A stretch of DNA of 64,000 nucleotides from Sphingomonas arvum (GCF_026013565.1 NZ_JAPDOB010000002.1:248001-312000); one strand, 5' to 3'; positions 1 to 9,440 are shown, counted from the stretch's first letter. The notes: generated from the sequence alone by a model not told the origin. Translations and numbers: made by a program.

Positions 1-2
1 TC

Positions 3-284
3 GATCGCCGACGGGTGGTCTATTCGCTGACCCGCAAGGGCGAGGCGCTGCTGCCGGTGGTGCTGGCGCTGCGGCAATGGGGGCTCGACTGGGGGCATGG
101 CGGCAACGACCGAATCGTCGCCGATGTCCGCGACGGGCAGCCGATCGGCCGAATCGGGATCCGCGCGCATGACGGGCGCGAGCTCACCCTTGATGAACTG
201 ATGTGGGTGGATGCCGACGGCAACGAGTATCGGCGGCCCGAGCCGCTCTTGCCGGTCAGCGAAGCGGTCAACGACGCCGCCTGA
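3..284 (+). CDS. HxlR-family winged-helix regulator, 5'-truncated by the window edge
   Basis: Only the C-terminal ~93 residues are present; the reading frame is open to the left edge. The fragment starts in the wing of the DNA-binding domain (VVYSLTRKGEALLPVVLALR), the typical HxlR/MarR-like strand plus recognition-helix-following segment with 'LT-KG--LLPVL-AL--W'. A short charged tail follows. HxlR proteins are cytoplasmic dimeric repressors or activators, usually acting on neighbouring genes. Its target lies outside the window or cannot be named. It is convergent with rpoZ, with only about 14 nt between the stops. The family call is fairly firm; function beyond DNA binding is unknown. Confidence 0.75.
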   Translation, partial: DRRRVVYSLTRKGEALLPVVLALRQWGLDWGHGGNDRIVADVRDGQPIGRIGIRAHDGRELTLDELMWVDADGNEYRRPEPLLPVSEAVNDAA

Positions 285-298
285 GCGGCGCCGGCACT

Positions 299-640
299 TT
301 ATTCGTAGTCGCCACCGCTCGGGGTCGGGCGCGGCGGGGCAGCGGCGGTCAGGCGCAGAGCCTCGGCCGACTCGCTCAGCGATGCCAGCTCGTCCGTCTC
401 GTCCTCTTCGTCCATCCGGACGCGCTGCAGGCTCGAGACCACGGCCTCGTGCAGGTCGCGCGGACGGACCGTCTCTTCTGCGATCTCGCGCAAGGCCACG
501 ACCGGGTTCTTGTCGCGATCACGATCGATCGTCAGGTCGGCGCCGCCCGAGATCTGTCGCGCCCGCTGGGCAGCAACCAGGACCAGGTCGAACCGGTTCG
601 GAACCTTGTCGACGCAATCTTCGACGGTGACGCGCGCCAT
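299..640 (-). CDS. rpoZ: DNA-directed RNA polymerase omega subunit
   Basis: A 113-residue protein beginning [20 protein letters not shown], the canonical N-terminus of RpoZ. The conserved helix with '[11 protein letters not shown]' follows, then '[15 protein letters not shown]'. Omega binds the beta-prime subunit, assists RNA polymerase assembly and in proteobacteria forms part of ppGpp site 1. An upstream in-frame ATG would add nine residues, but the internal ATG at 640 matches the family start and is preceded by an AAGAGG-like ribosome site. The C-terminal acidic and Pro-rich tail is longer than in enterobacteria, which is common in alphaproteobacteria. Confidence 0.95.
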   Translation of the reverse strand: MARVTVEDCVDKVPNRFDLVLVAAQRARQISGGADLTIDRDRDKNPVVALREIAEETVRPRDLHEAVVSSLQRVRMDEEDETDELASLSESAEALRLTAAAPPRPTPSGGDYE

Positions 641-759
641 GACCGGCAGCCTCTTTGTTGCAAGCAAAGCTTGGGATGGAAGAGCGGCGACCTAGGCAGT
701 GAACACCTTCAAGTCAAGGTTGCGGGCTCCAAATCCGTTTCAGGTGCGTTACGCCCGCG

Positions 760-1971
760 ATGCTTGCCACCCTCTTCCGAACTGTCCAACAGCCGGCCAT
801 GGACGAGGACGTTCCAGCGCCGCCAACCGCTCCCCGGATCGCCGCCACCGTGGCCGGCACCCGGCTGGAATTGCTGGACAGGGGGACGGAGCGGCTGAGC
901 GCCCTTTTGGAGCTGATTGACTCGGCAACAAGCAGCATCCGGCTGCTGTTCTACATGATGAACCCGGATGCGGCCGGCGAAGCGGTCGCCGATGCCTTGG
1001 TCCGGGCCGCCCGGCGCGGCGTCGCGGTGCGGCTGCTGCTCGACGGCTTCGGCTCGTCGGTGACGCCCGCCTTCTTCCAGCCGCTCGCCGACGCTGGCGG
1101 CAGCTTTATCCTGTTCCATCCGCACATCGGCCGCCGCTACCTGCTGCGCAATCACCAGAAGATGGTCGTGGTCGACGAGACCCGGGCGCTGATCGGCGGC
1201 GCGAACATCGACACGCATTACCTCAGCGATCGCGGCGACGGGCACTGGCGCGACCTGTGGCTGCTGCTGGACGGCGCGGCAGTGAAGGCGGCGGCCAGGT
1301 ATTTTGACGCCATCTACCGCTGGAGCGCCATCCCCAATGGCAAGATCCGCAGCCTGCGCCGGATCATCCAGCGCCATTCCCAGCGCAAGGGCGCATTGCA
1401 GTGGCGTTTCTCCGGACCGATGCGGCGCCGCAACCCGTGGCCGACCCAGATCGCGAAGGAGATCATCACCGGCAGCCGCTTCGACCTGATCGCCGCCTAC
1501 TTCTCGCCGCCGTTCGCCATGCTGCGGCGGATCGCCCGCATGGGCCGGCGAGGCCAGGTGCGGATCGTCACCGCCGCCCGCTCCGACAATGACGCAACCA
1601 TCGCCGCCGCGCGGCACACCTATGCCAAGCTGCTCCGCAACGGCGTGGAGATGTACGAATATCAGCCGGCCAAGCTGCACACCAAGCTGGCGATCGTCGA
1701 CGACGTGGTCCACATCGGCTCGTCGAACTTCGACTTCCGCAGCCTGTACCTCAACCTGGAGGTGATGCTGCGCATCGACGACGCCGGCTTCGCGGCGCAG
1801 ATGCGCGGCTATTTCGAGCGGGAATTGGCCGACAGCCTGCGGATCACGCCGGAGGTCCACAAGGCACGTGCGGGGCTGTTGCGACGGCTCAAGTGGACGA
1901 TCAGCCACTGGCTGGTGACCGGCGTCGACTACACGGTGACCCGCCGCCTGAACTTCGGCGCGGAGGCTTAG
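760..1971 (+). CDS. Phospholipase D-family / cardiolipin synthase-like enzyme
   Basis: A 403-residue protein with two HKD motifs: HQK at residues 132-134 (HQKMVVVDE, then GGANI) and HTK at 307-309 (HTKLAIVDD, then GSSNFDFRS). Two such half-sites form one active centre that works through a phospho-histidine intermediate. Bacterial members of this length usually make cardiolipin or transfer phosphatidyl groups. The first ~30 residues are not clearly a membrane anchor, so a start at the internal ATG (799) is possible. The gene is convergent with a PmtA-like methyltransferase and the two stop codons overlap in TTAG. Two phospholipid-type enzymes side by side suggests membrane lipid metabolism, but the substrate is not proven. 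Confidence 0.8.
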   Translation: MLATLFRTVQQPAMDEDVPAPPTAPRIAATVAGTRLELLDRGTERLSALLELIDSATSSIRLLFYMMNPDAAGEAVADALVRAARRGVAVRLLLDGFGSSVTPAFFQPLADAGGSFILFHPHIGRRYLLRNHQKMVVVDETRALIGGANIDTHYLSDRGDGHWRDLWLLLDGAAVKAAARYFDAIYRWSAIPNGKIRSLRRIIQRHSQRKGALQWRFSGPMRRRNPWPTQIAKEIITGSRFDLIAAYFSPPFAMLRRIARMGRRGQVRIVTAARSDNDATIAAARHTYAKLLRNGVEMYEYQPAKLHTKLAIVDDVVHIGSSNFDFRSLYLNLEVMLRIDDAGFAAQMRGYFERELADSLRITPEVHKARAGLLRRLKWTISHWLVTGVDYTVTRRLNFGAEA

Positions 1972-2603
1972 CTCCGCGGCTCGCGGTAAGCCCAGAACAG
2001 GGTCGCGGGCGGCACGTTGATCCACTCGAACCCGCGCTCGATCCGCTCGAACACGGGGGCGATGAAGTCGCGGACCTTGGGGCTGAACTGGTAGACCAGG
2101 AAGGCGCCGCCCGGCCGGATCACGCGCGAGGTGGCGGCGCCGATCGCATCGCCCACGCCCGGCGGCAGGGTGGAGAAGGGCAGGCCCGACAGCACGTAGT
2201 CGGCATGGGGAAAGCCGCGGTCGGCCAGAATCTTCTCCACGTCCGCGGCCGAGCCCGTCACTGGAAGCAGTCGCTCGTCGTCGATTGCACCCTTTAAATA
2301 GTCGGTGAAATCCGGATTGGTGTCGATGGTGATCAGCGTGGCGTCCGCGCTCAGCCGCTCCAGGATCGGCCGGGTGAACGTGCCGACGCCCGGGCCATAT
2401 TCGACGAATACCTTGGCGTTGGCCCAGTCGACCGGCGCCAGCATCTTGTCGATCAATTTCTGGCTCGACGGGATGATCGACCCGACCATCACCGGATTCT
2501 TGATGAAGCCACGCAGGAATTGCAGCCGCGGATTGGCGGCGCGGGCCCGGCGGCGCGCATGGCGACGCTGTTCCTTGAGCGCTCGGGCGGACGTGGCGTG
2601 CAT
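1968..2603 (-). CDS. Class I SAM-dependent methyltransferase, phospholipid N-methyltransferase-like
   Basis: A 211-residue protein. After a basic N-terminus it has 'NPVMVGSIIPSSQKLIDKML' and the SAM-binding motif I 'VEYGPGVGTFT' at about residues 68-78, followed by an acidic strand end ('ITIDTNPDF'). The pattern of an N-terminal 'V--I-PSS--L' helix plus 'E-GPG-G' is that of the PmtA/KsgA-like group that methylates phosphatidylethanolamine towards phosphatidylcholine. The C-terminus has 'VYQFSPKVRDFI' and 'ATLFWAYR', also seen in this group. It faces the PLD-family gene tail to tail with overlapping stops. It could instead be an rRNA or small-molecule methyltransferase; lipid substrate is an inference. 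Confidence 0.7.
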   Translation of the reverse strand: MHATSARALKEQRRHARRRARAANPRLQFLRGFIKNPVMVGSIIPSSQKLIDKMLAPVDWANAKVFVEYGPGVGTFTRPILERLSADATLITIDTNPDFTDYLKGAIDDERLLPVTGSAADVEKILADRGFPHADYVLSGLPFSTLPPGVGDAIGAATSRVIRPGGAFLVYQFSPKVRDFIAPVFERIERGFEWINVPPATLFWAYREPRS

Positions 2604-2719
2604 GGATACTCCGGATCGGACGGACGGGAAGTGCGACCGTCAAGCAAATGCCGCGCGGATACGCAAGTTCCCCCAGCTTTTCCTTGCGACGGCAGGCACG
2701 CGGGGTACAGCCATAGCCG

Positions 2720-4012
2720 ATGGATGCTCCCCGGACCACCCGCAGGGTCGCCGGCTCGGCCCTGACCACGCCGCATTTCCTGCTGCTGTTCTCGGCCATG
2801 CTAGTGGCGGCCGCAGGAAATACGGCGCTCCAGTCGGTGATGCCGGCGATCGGCCGCGCGGTCGGGATCGCCGACTTCTGGGTAGCAATCGCCTACACGT
2901 GGAGCGCGGTGCTGTGGGTCGGGCTGGCGCCCTATTGGGCGGAGAAGAGCGACCATCACGGGCGCAAGGCGCTGACGATGCTGGGCCTAACAGGCTTCGT
3001 GGTCTCAATGACGCTGTGCGGGCTGGTGCTGGTGGGTGGGCTCAAAGGCTGGATGTCGGCGCCGCTCACCTTCGGGCTGTTTGCCGTGTTTCGCGCCATC
3101 TACGGCGGCCTGGGCTGTGCCACCCCCAGCGCCACGCAGGCCTATCTCGCGTCTAAGACCCGTCGCTCCGCCCGGACGGGTGCGCTGTCGGCCCTGTCAA
3201 GCAGCTTTGGGCTTGGCACCATCGTCGGCCCAGCGCTGGCGCCGTTGTTCGTGCTCCCCTTCGTCGGCTTGCCGGGGCCGTTGTTCGCCTTCGCGCTGAT
3301 TGGGGTGGGAGTGCTGTTAGCGGTGCTGAAATGGCTGCCTGACGACCTCAAGGGCGAGCGCGAGGGTCGGGGTGCGGCCATGAGCTATCCAAGCATCGCA
3401 TCCATGATCACCGGGGCCAGCGTGCGCGCGGCGACCACGCCCACGCGGCAGAAGCGGCTTTCCTGGCGCGACGGGCGCATCCGGCCTTGGATCGTCGCCG
3501 GAGTCACGGCCGGGCACGCGCAGGCCGCCAGCCTGACCTGCATTGGGTTCTTCATCATCGATACGCTGCACCTCACCTCGAACGGCGCGGAGGGGCCGAT
3601 ATCCATCGTGATGATGGCCGGGGCAGCGGGAACGCTGGCGGCGCAATGGGGGATCATCCCCCGGCTCAACCTTGCGCCTCGCTCGCTACTGCTGTGGGGC
3701 TCGCTGATCGCCGCAGTTGGCCTCACCATCACCATGCTGGCCGGAGCACTATACGGACTGGTGCTCGGCTTCGCGGTGACCTCCATCGGGTTTGGTTTCA
3801 CCCGGCCGGGCTTCACCTCGGGCGCGAGCCTGGCCGTGCCGCTCGCCGAGCAGGGCGGGGTGGCGGGGGTGATCACCTCCGCCAACGGCATCAGCTACAT
3901 CCTCGCGCCTGGCGTCGGCATGGCGCTGTACGGCCTCGACCCGCACCTGCCGTTTGCCGTCTGCACCGCTATCGTGCTGGCGCTGGCGGTACTTGCCCGG
4001 CGCATGCCCTAG
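2720..4012 (+). CDS. MFS transporter
   Basis: A 430-residue integral membrane protein with about twelve hydrophobic segments and a central hydrophilic loop around residues 215-255. The loop between TM2 and TM3 carries an MFS motif A-like sequence 'AEKSDHHGRKAL' (G-R-K with a preceding acidic residue), and an antiporter-like 'GLGTIVGPALAPL' motif C lies in TM5. These point to a drug/H+ antiporter-type (DHA) exporter or metabolite exporter. No regulator is adjacent in the same direction. It diverges from the PmtA-like gene. Its stop overlaps that of the opposing CDC48-type ATPase gene in a CTAG tetranucleotide. The substrate cannot be predicted. Confidence 0.85.
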   Translation: MDAPRTTRRVAGSALTTPHFLLLFSAMLVAAAGNTALQSVMPAIGRAVGIADFWVAIAYTWSAVLWVGLAPYWAEKSDHHGRKALTMLGLTGFVVSMTLCGLVLVGGLKGWMSAPLTFGLFAVFRAIYGGLGCATPSATQAYLASKTRRSARTGALSALSSSFGLGTIVGPALAPLFVLPFVGLPGPLFAFALIGVGVLLAVLKWLPDDLKGEREGRGAAMSYPSIASMITGASVRAATTPTRQKRLSWRDGRIRPWIVAGVTAGHAQAASLTCIGFFIIDTLHLTSNGAEGPISIVMMAGAAGTLAAQWGIIPRLNLAPRSLLLWGSLIAAVGLTITMLAGALYGLVLGFAVTSIGFGFTRPGFTSGASLAVPLAEQGGVAGVITSANGISYILAPGVGMALYGLDPHLPFAVCTAIVLALAVLARRMP

Positions 4013-6312
4013 CCCTGCTTCTCCGCCGAGCGCGGGCGCAGCATGCCGGGGCTGACGAAGCCGATCCCGCCCCCGTCCGGCCGCACCGCGTCCGACTTCA
4101 GCGTGTCCTGGATGCGCTCATATTCCTGCAGCATCTCCGGCGTGACCGACGCGCGCGTGTCGAGCAGCGCAGCTTCAAAGTCGGCCATGCCGACCTGGGC
4201 CGAGTCGAGACCACGGCGCAGCGCCGTCAGGCCTGCGCGCCGGGTGAGGTCCTCCAGGTCGGCGCCGGTGAACCGCTCGGTGCGCCGGGCCAGCGCCTCC
4301 AGGTCGACGTCGGGTCCGAGCGGCATGCCGGAGGTGTGGATCGCCAAGATCCGCCGCCGCCCGGCCGTATCCGGCGGCCCGACATAGACCAGTTCGTCGA
4401 GGCGCCCGGGCCGAAGCAAGGCAGGGTCAATCAGGTTCGGGCGGTTGGTGGCGCCGATCAGGACGACCCCCTGCAGTTCCTCCAGCCCGTCCATCTCGGC
4501 CAGGATGGTATTGACCACCCGCTCAGTCACCTGCGGTTCGCCCAGACCTCCACCGCGCGCGGGTACCAGGCTGTCGAGCTCGTCGATAAAGATCACCGTC
4601 GGGGCGACTTGGCGGGCGCGGGCGAACAGGCGGGCGATTTGCTGCTCGCTTTCGCCATACCATTTGGAGAGGAGGTCCGAGCTCTTGATGGCGATGAAGT
4701 TCGCCTGGCTTTCGCGCGCCGTCGCCTTGGCCAGCAGCGTCTTGCCGGTGCCGGGCGGACCATAAAGCAGGAAGCCCTTGGCCGGCCGGATACCGAGCCG
4801 CTTGAACGCCTCGGGGTGCTTCAACGGCAGCTCAACGCCTTCCTTGAGCCGAGCCGCGGACTGGTCGAGGCCGCCGACATCTTCCCAGCCGATGTTGGGC
4901 ACCTGCACCATCACTTCGCGCATGGCCGACGGCTGCACCCGCTTCAGCGCGCCTTCGAAGTCGTTGCCGGTCACCGCCAGCCGATCCAGCACCTCCGTCG
5001 GGATGGTCGCTTCGTCCAGGTTCAGTTCCGGCATGATCCGCCGCACCGCCTCCAGCGCCGCTTCGCGGACCAGCGCCGCCAGGTCAGCGCCGACGAAGCC
5101 GTAGGTGCGCCGGGCCAGCTCATCCAGATCGGCGCCGCCGTCCAGCGGCATGCCGCGGGTGTGGATGCCCAGGATCTCGCGCCGGCCGCGCTCGTCGGGC
5201 ACGCCGACCACGATCTCGCGGTCGAACCGGCCCGGCCGGCGCAGCGCTTCGTCGATCGCTTCCGGGCGGTTGGTCGCCGCGATCACGACCAGGTTCTGGC
5301 GCGGCTCCAGTCCGTCCATCAACGTCAGCAGCTGCGCGACCAGCCGCTTCTCGGCCTCGCCGGTCACCTGGCCGCGCTTTGGCGCGATCGAGTCGATCTC
5401 GTCGATGAAGATGATCGACGGAGCGGCCTGGGCTGCCTCCTCGAACAGCTCACGCAGCTTCTTTTCCGACTCGCCGTAAGCGGAGCCCATCACCTCTGGC
5501 CCGGCGATGTGGAAGAATTGCGCGTCGCTCTCGTTGGCGACGGCGCGCGCCAGACGGGTCTTGCCGGTACCCGGCGGGCCGTGGAGCAGCACGCCCTTAG
5601 GCGGATCAACGCCGAGGCGCTGGAACAGCTCGGGGTGACGCAGCGGCAGCTCGACCATTTCGCGCAGCGCGTCGATCGTGTCCTTGAGGCCGCCCAGGTC
5701 ATCGTAGGTCACATCGGCGCGGCGCTCGCCATGCTGCTCGGTGAACTCGGGCAGCAACTCGACCACCGTGTCGCGGTCGATGTGGACAATCCCGCGCGGG
5801 GCGGTGCTGACCACCGTCAGCCGGATCTCTTGCAACGCGAAGGCCGGCGCGTTGAGCATCGCCCGGACATGCTCGGGCATGTCGGCATTGACACGCTGGT
5901 GACCGGTGGTGGCGACCGTGTCGCCGGCGGTCAGCGGCCGGGTCGCGAAGCTGCGCTGCAGCGCATCGGTCGATCCGGCGAGGCGGATGTTGTTCTGCGC
6001 CGGGGCGAACACCACGCGGGTGGCGGGCCGGCTGGTCGCCTTGCGCACTTCCACGAAATCGCCCGAACCGACGCCCGCATTGGCCCGCTGGAGGCCGTCG
6101 AGGCGGATGATGTCGAGGCCTTCGTCGTCGCCGTAAGGGCGGATGGCGCGCGCCGGAGTGGAGCGCTTGCCGACGATCTCCACCACATCGCCGTCGGCCA
6201 GGCCCTGCTCGTCCATGAACTTCTTGGGCAAGCGGGCAATGCCACGACCGCTGTCGGCGGGGGGCAGGTTGGCCACCTGCAAGCGGCGGACTTCGGTCTC
6301 TACATCAGCCAT
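4009..6312 (-). CDS. CDC48/VCP-family AAA+ ATPase
   Basis: A 767-residue protein with the full p97/VAT architecture. The N-domain (residues ~5-180) has the double-psi barrel sequence '[13 protein letters not shown]'. D1 has Walker A 'GPPGTGKT' at 245-252 and Walker B 'IIFIDEIDS' near 300. D2 has Walker A at 518-525 and Walker B 'VIFIDELDS'. Both rings keep 'RPGR' arginine-finger/sensor-2 segments. Such hexamers extract and unfold proteins, threading them through the pore. The family is standard in archaea and eukaryotes and patchy in bacteria. It is transcribed alone, convergent with the MFS gene. Partner proteins and substrates in this organism are not evident. Confidence 0.93.
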   Translation of the reverse strand: MADVETEVRRLQVANLPPADSGRGIARLPKKFMDEQGLADGDVVEIVGKRSTPARAIRPYGDDEGLDIIRLDGLQRANAGVGSGDFVEVRKATSRPATRVVFAPAQNNIRLAGSTDALQRSFATRPLTAGDTVATTGHQRVNADMPEHVRAMLNAPAFALQEIRLTVVSTAPRGIVHIDRDTVVELLPEFTEQHGERRADVTYDDLGGLKDTIDALREMVELPLRHPELFQRLGVDPPKGVLLHGPPGTGKTRLARAVANESDAQFFHIAGPEVMGSAYGESEKKLRELFEEAAQAAPSIIFIDEIDSIAPKRGQVTGEAEKRLVAQLLTLMDGLEPRQNLVVIAATNRPEAIDEALRRPGRFDREIVVGVPDERGRREILGIHTRGMPLDGGADLDELARRTYGFVGADLAALVREAALEAVRRIMPELNLDEATIPTEVLDRLAVTGNDFEGALKRVQPSAMREVMVQVPNIGWEDVGGLDQSAARLKEGVELPLKHPEAFKRLGIRPAKGFLLYGPPGTGKTLLAKATARESQANFIAIKSSDLLSKWYGESEQQIARLFARARQVAPTVIFIDELDSLVPARGGGLGEPQVTERVVNTILAEMDGLEELQGVVLIGATNRPNLIDPALLRPGRLDELVYVGPPDTAGRRRILAIHTSGMPLGPDVDLEALARRTERFTGADLEDLTRRAGLTALRRGLDSAQVGMADFEAALLDTRASVTPEMLQEYERIQDTLKSDAVRPDGGGIGFVSPGMLRPRSAEKQG

Positions 6313-6536
6313 TCAAAACTCCTTGCGCCGCCCAACGGAGGGCGGCGGCATGGGTTCAATCTGGGTCCGGCGTGGCTGGAGAAAAGGCGGCTGCCTAAGA
6401 AAAAGCCACCACTGTCCACTTCGTCCACTTCGCTCCGGGAACGGCGCCAGGCACTCGATCAGCGATGACGAGGGCGGCGAGCGGACCATGGCGCCGCGAC
6501 TGTACGGAACGAACGGCGCGTAGGACAGCGAAGCCG

Positions 6537-7292
6537 TCAGTGGACCAGCTTGGCGACCTTGCGCAGGACGGCGCGGGGCAGGAAGCGATGGCCCTGCGCG
6601 CCGACCTTGTTGACCGTGCCCGGGATGACCACGGGCTTGTTGGCGGACACCCCGGCGAGGCCCGCCGCGACGACCGGTGCGCTGGCCATGGCCAACTTCT
6701 CGATCCGGCTGCCTTGGCCATAGGCGGCGACGTCAAAGAACTCGGTCGCGGTCGGTCCGGGGCACAAGGCGGTGACATGGACGCCGGTGCCCGCCAGCTC
6801 CTCGTGCAATGCTTCGGTGAAGCTCAGCACATAGGCCTTGGTGGCGTAGTACACGGCGGCGCCGGGCCCCGGCTGGAAGGCGGCGGTGGAGGCCACGTTG
6901 AGGATGCCGCCGCGGCGCCGCTCGATCATGCCGGGCAGGGCAAGGCGGGTGAGCTCCGTCAAGACGCCGCAGTTGAGATCGATCATCTGCCGCAGCCGGG
7001 TGGCGGGCAGGTCGGCCACTTTGCCGCCCGCGCCGAACCCGGCGTTGTTGACCAGCAGGTCGACATGCTCGCCGTTCGCCGCGACGTCGGCCAGCAGGCG
7101 CTCGGCCGCGCCTGCTTCGGAGAGGTCGAGCGCCACGGCGCGGGCGCTGCCGAGCTCGGCGGCGAGCGCGTCCAGTCGCTCCTTGCGCCGGGCGACCAGC
7201 ACCAGCCGGGCGCCCTCGGCGCTGAGCTGGCGGGCGAAGTCGACGCCGAGGCCGGCCGACGCGCCGGTGATCAGGGCAACGGGTGCGGTCAT
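6537..7292 (-). CDS. Short-chain dehydrogenase/reductase
   Basis: A 251-residue classical SDR. The N-terminal Rossmann motif is 'TGASAGLGVDFA' (TGxxxGxG), followed by 'VARRKERLDALAAEL', 'NNAGFGAGG', the catalytic Ser in 'NVASTAAF' and the YxxxK pair in 'YYATKAYV'. The arginines after beta-2 (ARR) favour NADPH. The start ATG at 7292 gives the usual 'MTAPVALITGAS' N-terminus; a farther upstream start would add 14 non-homologous residues. Related proteins are loosely called DltE or YdfG-like, but the substrate is unknown. A long perfect hairpin repeat lies just upstream, between it and the cyclophilin gene. Confidence 0.88.
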   Translation of the reverse strand: MTAPVALITGASAGLGVDFARQLSAEGARLVLVARRKERLDALAAELGSARAVALDLSEAGAAERLLADVAANGEHVDLLVNNAGFGAGGKVADLPATRLRQMIDLNCGVLTELTRLALPGMIERRRGGILNVASTAAFQPGPGAAVYYATKAYVLSFTEALHEELAGTGVHVTALCPGPTATEFFDVAAYGQGSRIEKLAMASAPVVAAGLAGVSANKPVVIPGTVNKVGAQGHRFLPRAVLRKVAKLVH

Positions 7293-7313
7293 GAGTGCCT
7301 CCTGCAAGTATCT

Positions 7314-7409
7314 CGCTCGTCCTGAGCGGAGCACGGGAGGTTCGTAGTCGAAGGGCGTTCGTGTGGCGATACGCCCTTCGACTACGCTGCGCTCCGCTCA
7401 GGACGAGCG
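7314..7409. repeat. Long two-stem inverted repeat (dispersed REP-like hairpin)
   Basis: A 19-nt arm at 7314-7332 (CGCTCGTCCTGAGCGGAGC) is perfectly complementary to 7391-7409. Inside it a second 15-nt arm at 7343-7357 (CGTAGTCGAAGGGCG) pairs perfectly with 7372-7386. The loop is 7358-7371. The result is a ~96-nt cruciform or RNA hairpin between the SDR and cyclophilin genes. Elements combining 'CCTGAGCGGAGC' and 'GTCGAAGGGCG' are, from memory, abundant intergenic repeats in sphingomonads. Lying downstream of the cyclophilin stop and upstream of the SDR start, it may terminate cyclophilin transcripts or stabilise their 3' ends. Confidence 0.85.
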
Positions 7410-7422
7410 GAGAACGTGTGGC

Positions 7423-7881
7423 TTAGGCCACCGTCGCCTTTTCGATCTTGCCCGGCTGGCGCGGCGGCTCGCCCACGGGGAGGGCGTCGACATGCTCCAT
7501 GCCGCTCTCGACCTGGCCCCAGACGGTGTACTGCTTGTCGAGGAAGCGGGCGTCGTCGAAACAGATGAAGAACTGGCTGTTGGCCGTGTTCGGCTGGTTG
7601 GTCCGGGCCATGGAGCAGGTGCCGCGCACGTGCGGCTCGGCGTTGAACTCGGCCTTGAGGTCCGGGAGCTTGGAGCCGCCCGAGCCGGTGCCCGTCGGAT
7701 CGCCGCCCTGCGCCATGAAGCCGGGGATTACGCGGTGGAACACCACGCCGTCGTAGAAGCCCTCGCTGGCCAGACTGGTGATCCGCTCCACGTGGCCGGG
7801 CGCGAGGTCCGGACGCAGGCGGATGACGACGTCGCCGCCGCTGGACAGGGTAAGGGTCAGGGTCTGCGGCGTGTCGGCCAT
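7423..7881 (-). CDS. Cyclophilin-type peptidyl-prolyl cis-trans isomerase
   Basis: A 152-residue single-domain cyclophilin without a signal peptide, so probably cytoplasmic. Active-site signatures are 'FHRVIPGFMAQGGDPTGTG' (catalytic Arg within FHRVI and the Gln/Gly of QGGD), 'GTCSMART' and 'NSQFFICF'. The family speeds Xaa-Pro isomerisation during folding. The C-terminus 'PPRQPGKIEKATVA' is typical of the short PpiB-like forms. The gene diverges from mgtE across about 113 nt and is followed by the long inverted repeat. Confidence 0.93.
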   Translation of the reverse strand: MADTPQTLTLTLSSGGDVVIRLRPDLAPGHVERITSLASEGFYDGVVFHRVIPGFMAQGGDPTGTGSGGSKLPDLKAEFNAEPHVRGTCSMARTNQPNTANSQFFICFDDARFLDKQYTVWGQVESGMEHVDALPVGEPPRQPGKIEKATVA

Positions 7882-7994
7882 GTCGCTAGTGCTCCGATCG
7901 GGAAAGGAAGCCGGCCATGTAGGACCGGGTGCCGCCTTGCGCCAGAGCGGGCGCAGCCATAGGAGGGCCGCATCCGTCGGGAAGGGGTTAAGGC

Positions 7995-9440
7995 ATGAGC
8001 GAAAGCGAGAAGTTCGCCACCGCCGCGCCTGTGCTCGAAGAATCGGCCGTGCTGCCGCCTGCCGCAGAGCCCGATAGCGCCATCATGGACGCGGAGGACC
8101 GGCTTCGGCCGCAGTTCGTCGCGGAAGTGCTCGACGCGGTCCACGAAGGCGACGTCGACACCGCCCGTACCCTCGTCGCGCCGCTCCACCCGGCGGACGT
8201 CGCCGACCTGATTGAGCTCGCCCGCGCCGACGAGCGCGACGGGCTGGTCGCCGCGCTGGCCGAGCTGGTCGACGCGGACGTGATCGCGGAGATGAACGAG
8301 CACGTCCGCGAGCTGCTGGTCGAGCAGATGGCCCCGGAGCGGGTGGCCGAGATCGCCGGCGAGCTCGAGACGGACGACGCCGTCGCGATCATCGAAGACC
8401 TGGAGGAGGACGAGCAGCGCGCCGTGCTCCGGGCGATGGAGCCGGACGACCGGGCCGCCATCGAGGAAGCGCTGACCTACGGCGAGGAGACCGCCGGCCG
8501 CCTGATGCAGCGCGACCTGATCGCGGTGCCGGAACATTGGACCGTCGGCCAGGTGATCGACTACCTTCGTTCCGACGAGGAACTGTCTAACGACTTCTGG
8601 GAAGTGTTCGTCGTCTCGCCCAACCACCATCCGGTCGGAACCTGCAAGCTTTCAACGATCCTGCGCTCGCCCCGGCGCGTGCGGGTCAGCGACATCATGG
8701 CGCACGAGCAGACGCTGATCCCGGTCGACATGGACCAGGAAGACGTGGCGCTCCGCTTCCAGAAATATGCGCTGGTGTCGGCGGCCGTGGTCGACGGCAG
8801 CGGGCGGCTGGTCGGGATGATCACGGTGGACGACGTCGTGCACATCATCCAGGCCGAGGCGAGCGAGGACGTGCTGCTGCTGTCGGGCGCGGGCGAGGGC
8901 GACATCAACGAACCGGTGCGCGACAGCTACAAGGCGCGGGTCCGCTGGCTGATGGCCAATCTACTGACCGCGCTGGTTGCGTCGACCATCATCCGGGTGT
9001 TTGAAGCCTCAATCGAGCGGCTTGCGATATTGGCGGCGCTGATGCCGATCGTCGCGGGCGTCGGCGGGAACGCGGGCACGCAGACGCTGGCGGTGACCGT
9101 GCGTGCGCTGGCCACCAACCAGCTGACCGGTTCCAACCGCTGGCGGGCGGTCGGGCGCGAAATGCGGGTGGCGCTGCTCAACGGCATCACCATCGCAGCG
9201 CTCGTCGGGGTGGCGGTGACATTGATCCTGCACAGCCCGCAACTCGGCGCGGTGATCGCCGCCGCCATGCTGTTCAACATCGTCATCGCGGGCTTCGCCG
9301 GCGTGCTGGTGCCGGTGACCCTGGAACGGCTGAAGGCCGACCCGGCGGTCGCGAGCAGCATCTTCGTCACCATGGTGACCGATTCGATGGGCTTCCTGAT
9401 CTTCCTCGGGCTTGCCACGGCGTCGGGCCTGACGGGCTAA
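7995..9440 (+). CDS. mgtE: Magnesium transporter MgtE
   Basis: A 481-residue protein with the three-part MgtE layout. An acidic N domain (residues ~30-165) is rich in 'LHPADVADLIE' and 'EMNEHVRELLVEQMAPERVAEI' helices. A CBS pair (~170-290) contains 'YLRSDEEL' and 'ALVSAAVVDGSGRLVGMITVDDVV'. A C-terminal membrane part of five helices contains the conserved pore segment 'PIVAGVGGNAGTQTLAVTVRAL'. MgtE is a homodimeric Mg2+ channel of the inner membrane, gated by cytosolic Mg2+ bound to the N and CBS domains. The start ATG gives a ~30-residue unstructured leader, longer than in Thermus. Confidence 0.95.
   Translation: MSESEKFATAAPVLEESAVLPPAAEPDSAIMDAEDRLRPQFVAEVLDAVHEGDVDTARTLVAPLHPADVADLIELARADERDGLVAALAELVDADVIAEMNEHVRELLVEQMAPERVAEIAGELETDDAVAIIEDLEEDEQRAVLRAMEPDDRAAIEEALTYGEETAGRLMQRDLIAVPEHWTVGQVIDYLRSDEELSNDFWEVFVVSPNHHPVGTCKLSTILRSPRRVRVSDIMAHEQTLIPVDMDQEDVALRFQKYALVSAAVVDGSGRLVGMITVDDVVHIIQAEASEDVLLLSGAGEGDINEPVRDSYKARVRWLMANLLTALVASTIIRVFEASIERLAILAALMPIVAGVGGNAGTQTLAVTVRALATNQLTGSNRWRAVGREMRVALLNGITIAALVGVAVTLILHSPQLGAVIAAAMLFNIVIAGFAGVLVPVTLERLKADPAVASSIFVTMVTDSMGFLIFLGLATASGLTG

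Noticed and set aside
709-2799. A very long minus-strand open frame across the PLD-type gene and beyond
   Set aside because: It is antisense to clear homologues (PLD family and PmtA-like). Its composition is Arg/Ala/Gly/Pro-rich without domains, as expected for a high-GC shadow frame.
6327-6346. GCCGCCC/GGGCGGC hairpin just upstream of the CDC48-type gene start
   Set aside because: A 7-bp GC stem is easily found by chance at this GC content; no riboswitch or leader peptide pattern goes with it.
3487-6468. A ~990-codon plus-strand frame opposite the CDC48-type gene
   Set aside because: The opposite strand encodes a complete two-ring AAA ATPase; the plus frame has no recognisable domain and arises from high GC at codon third positions.
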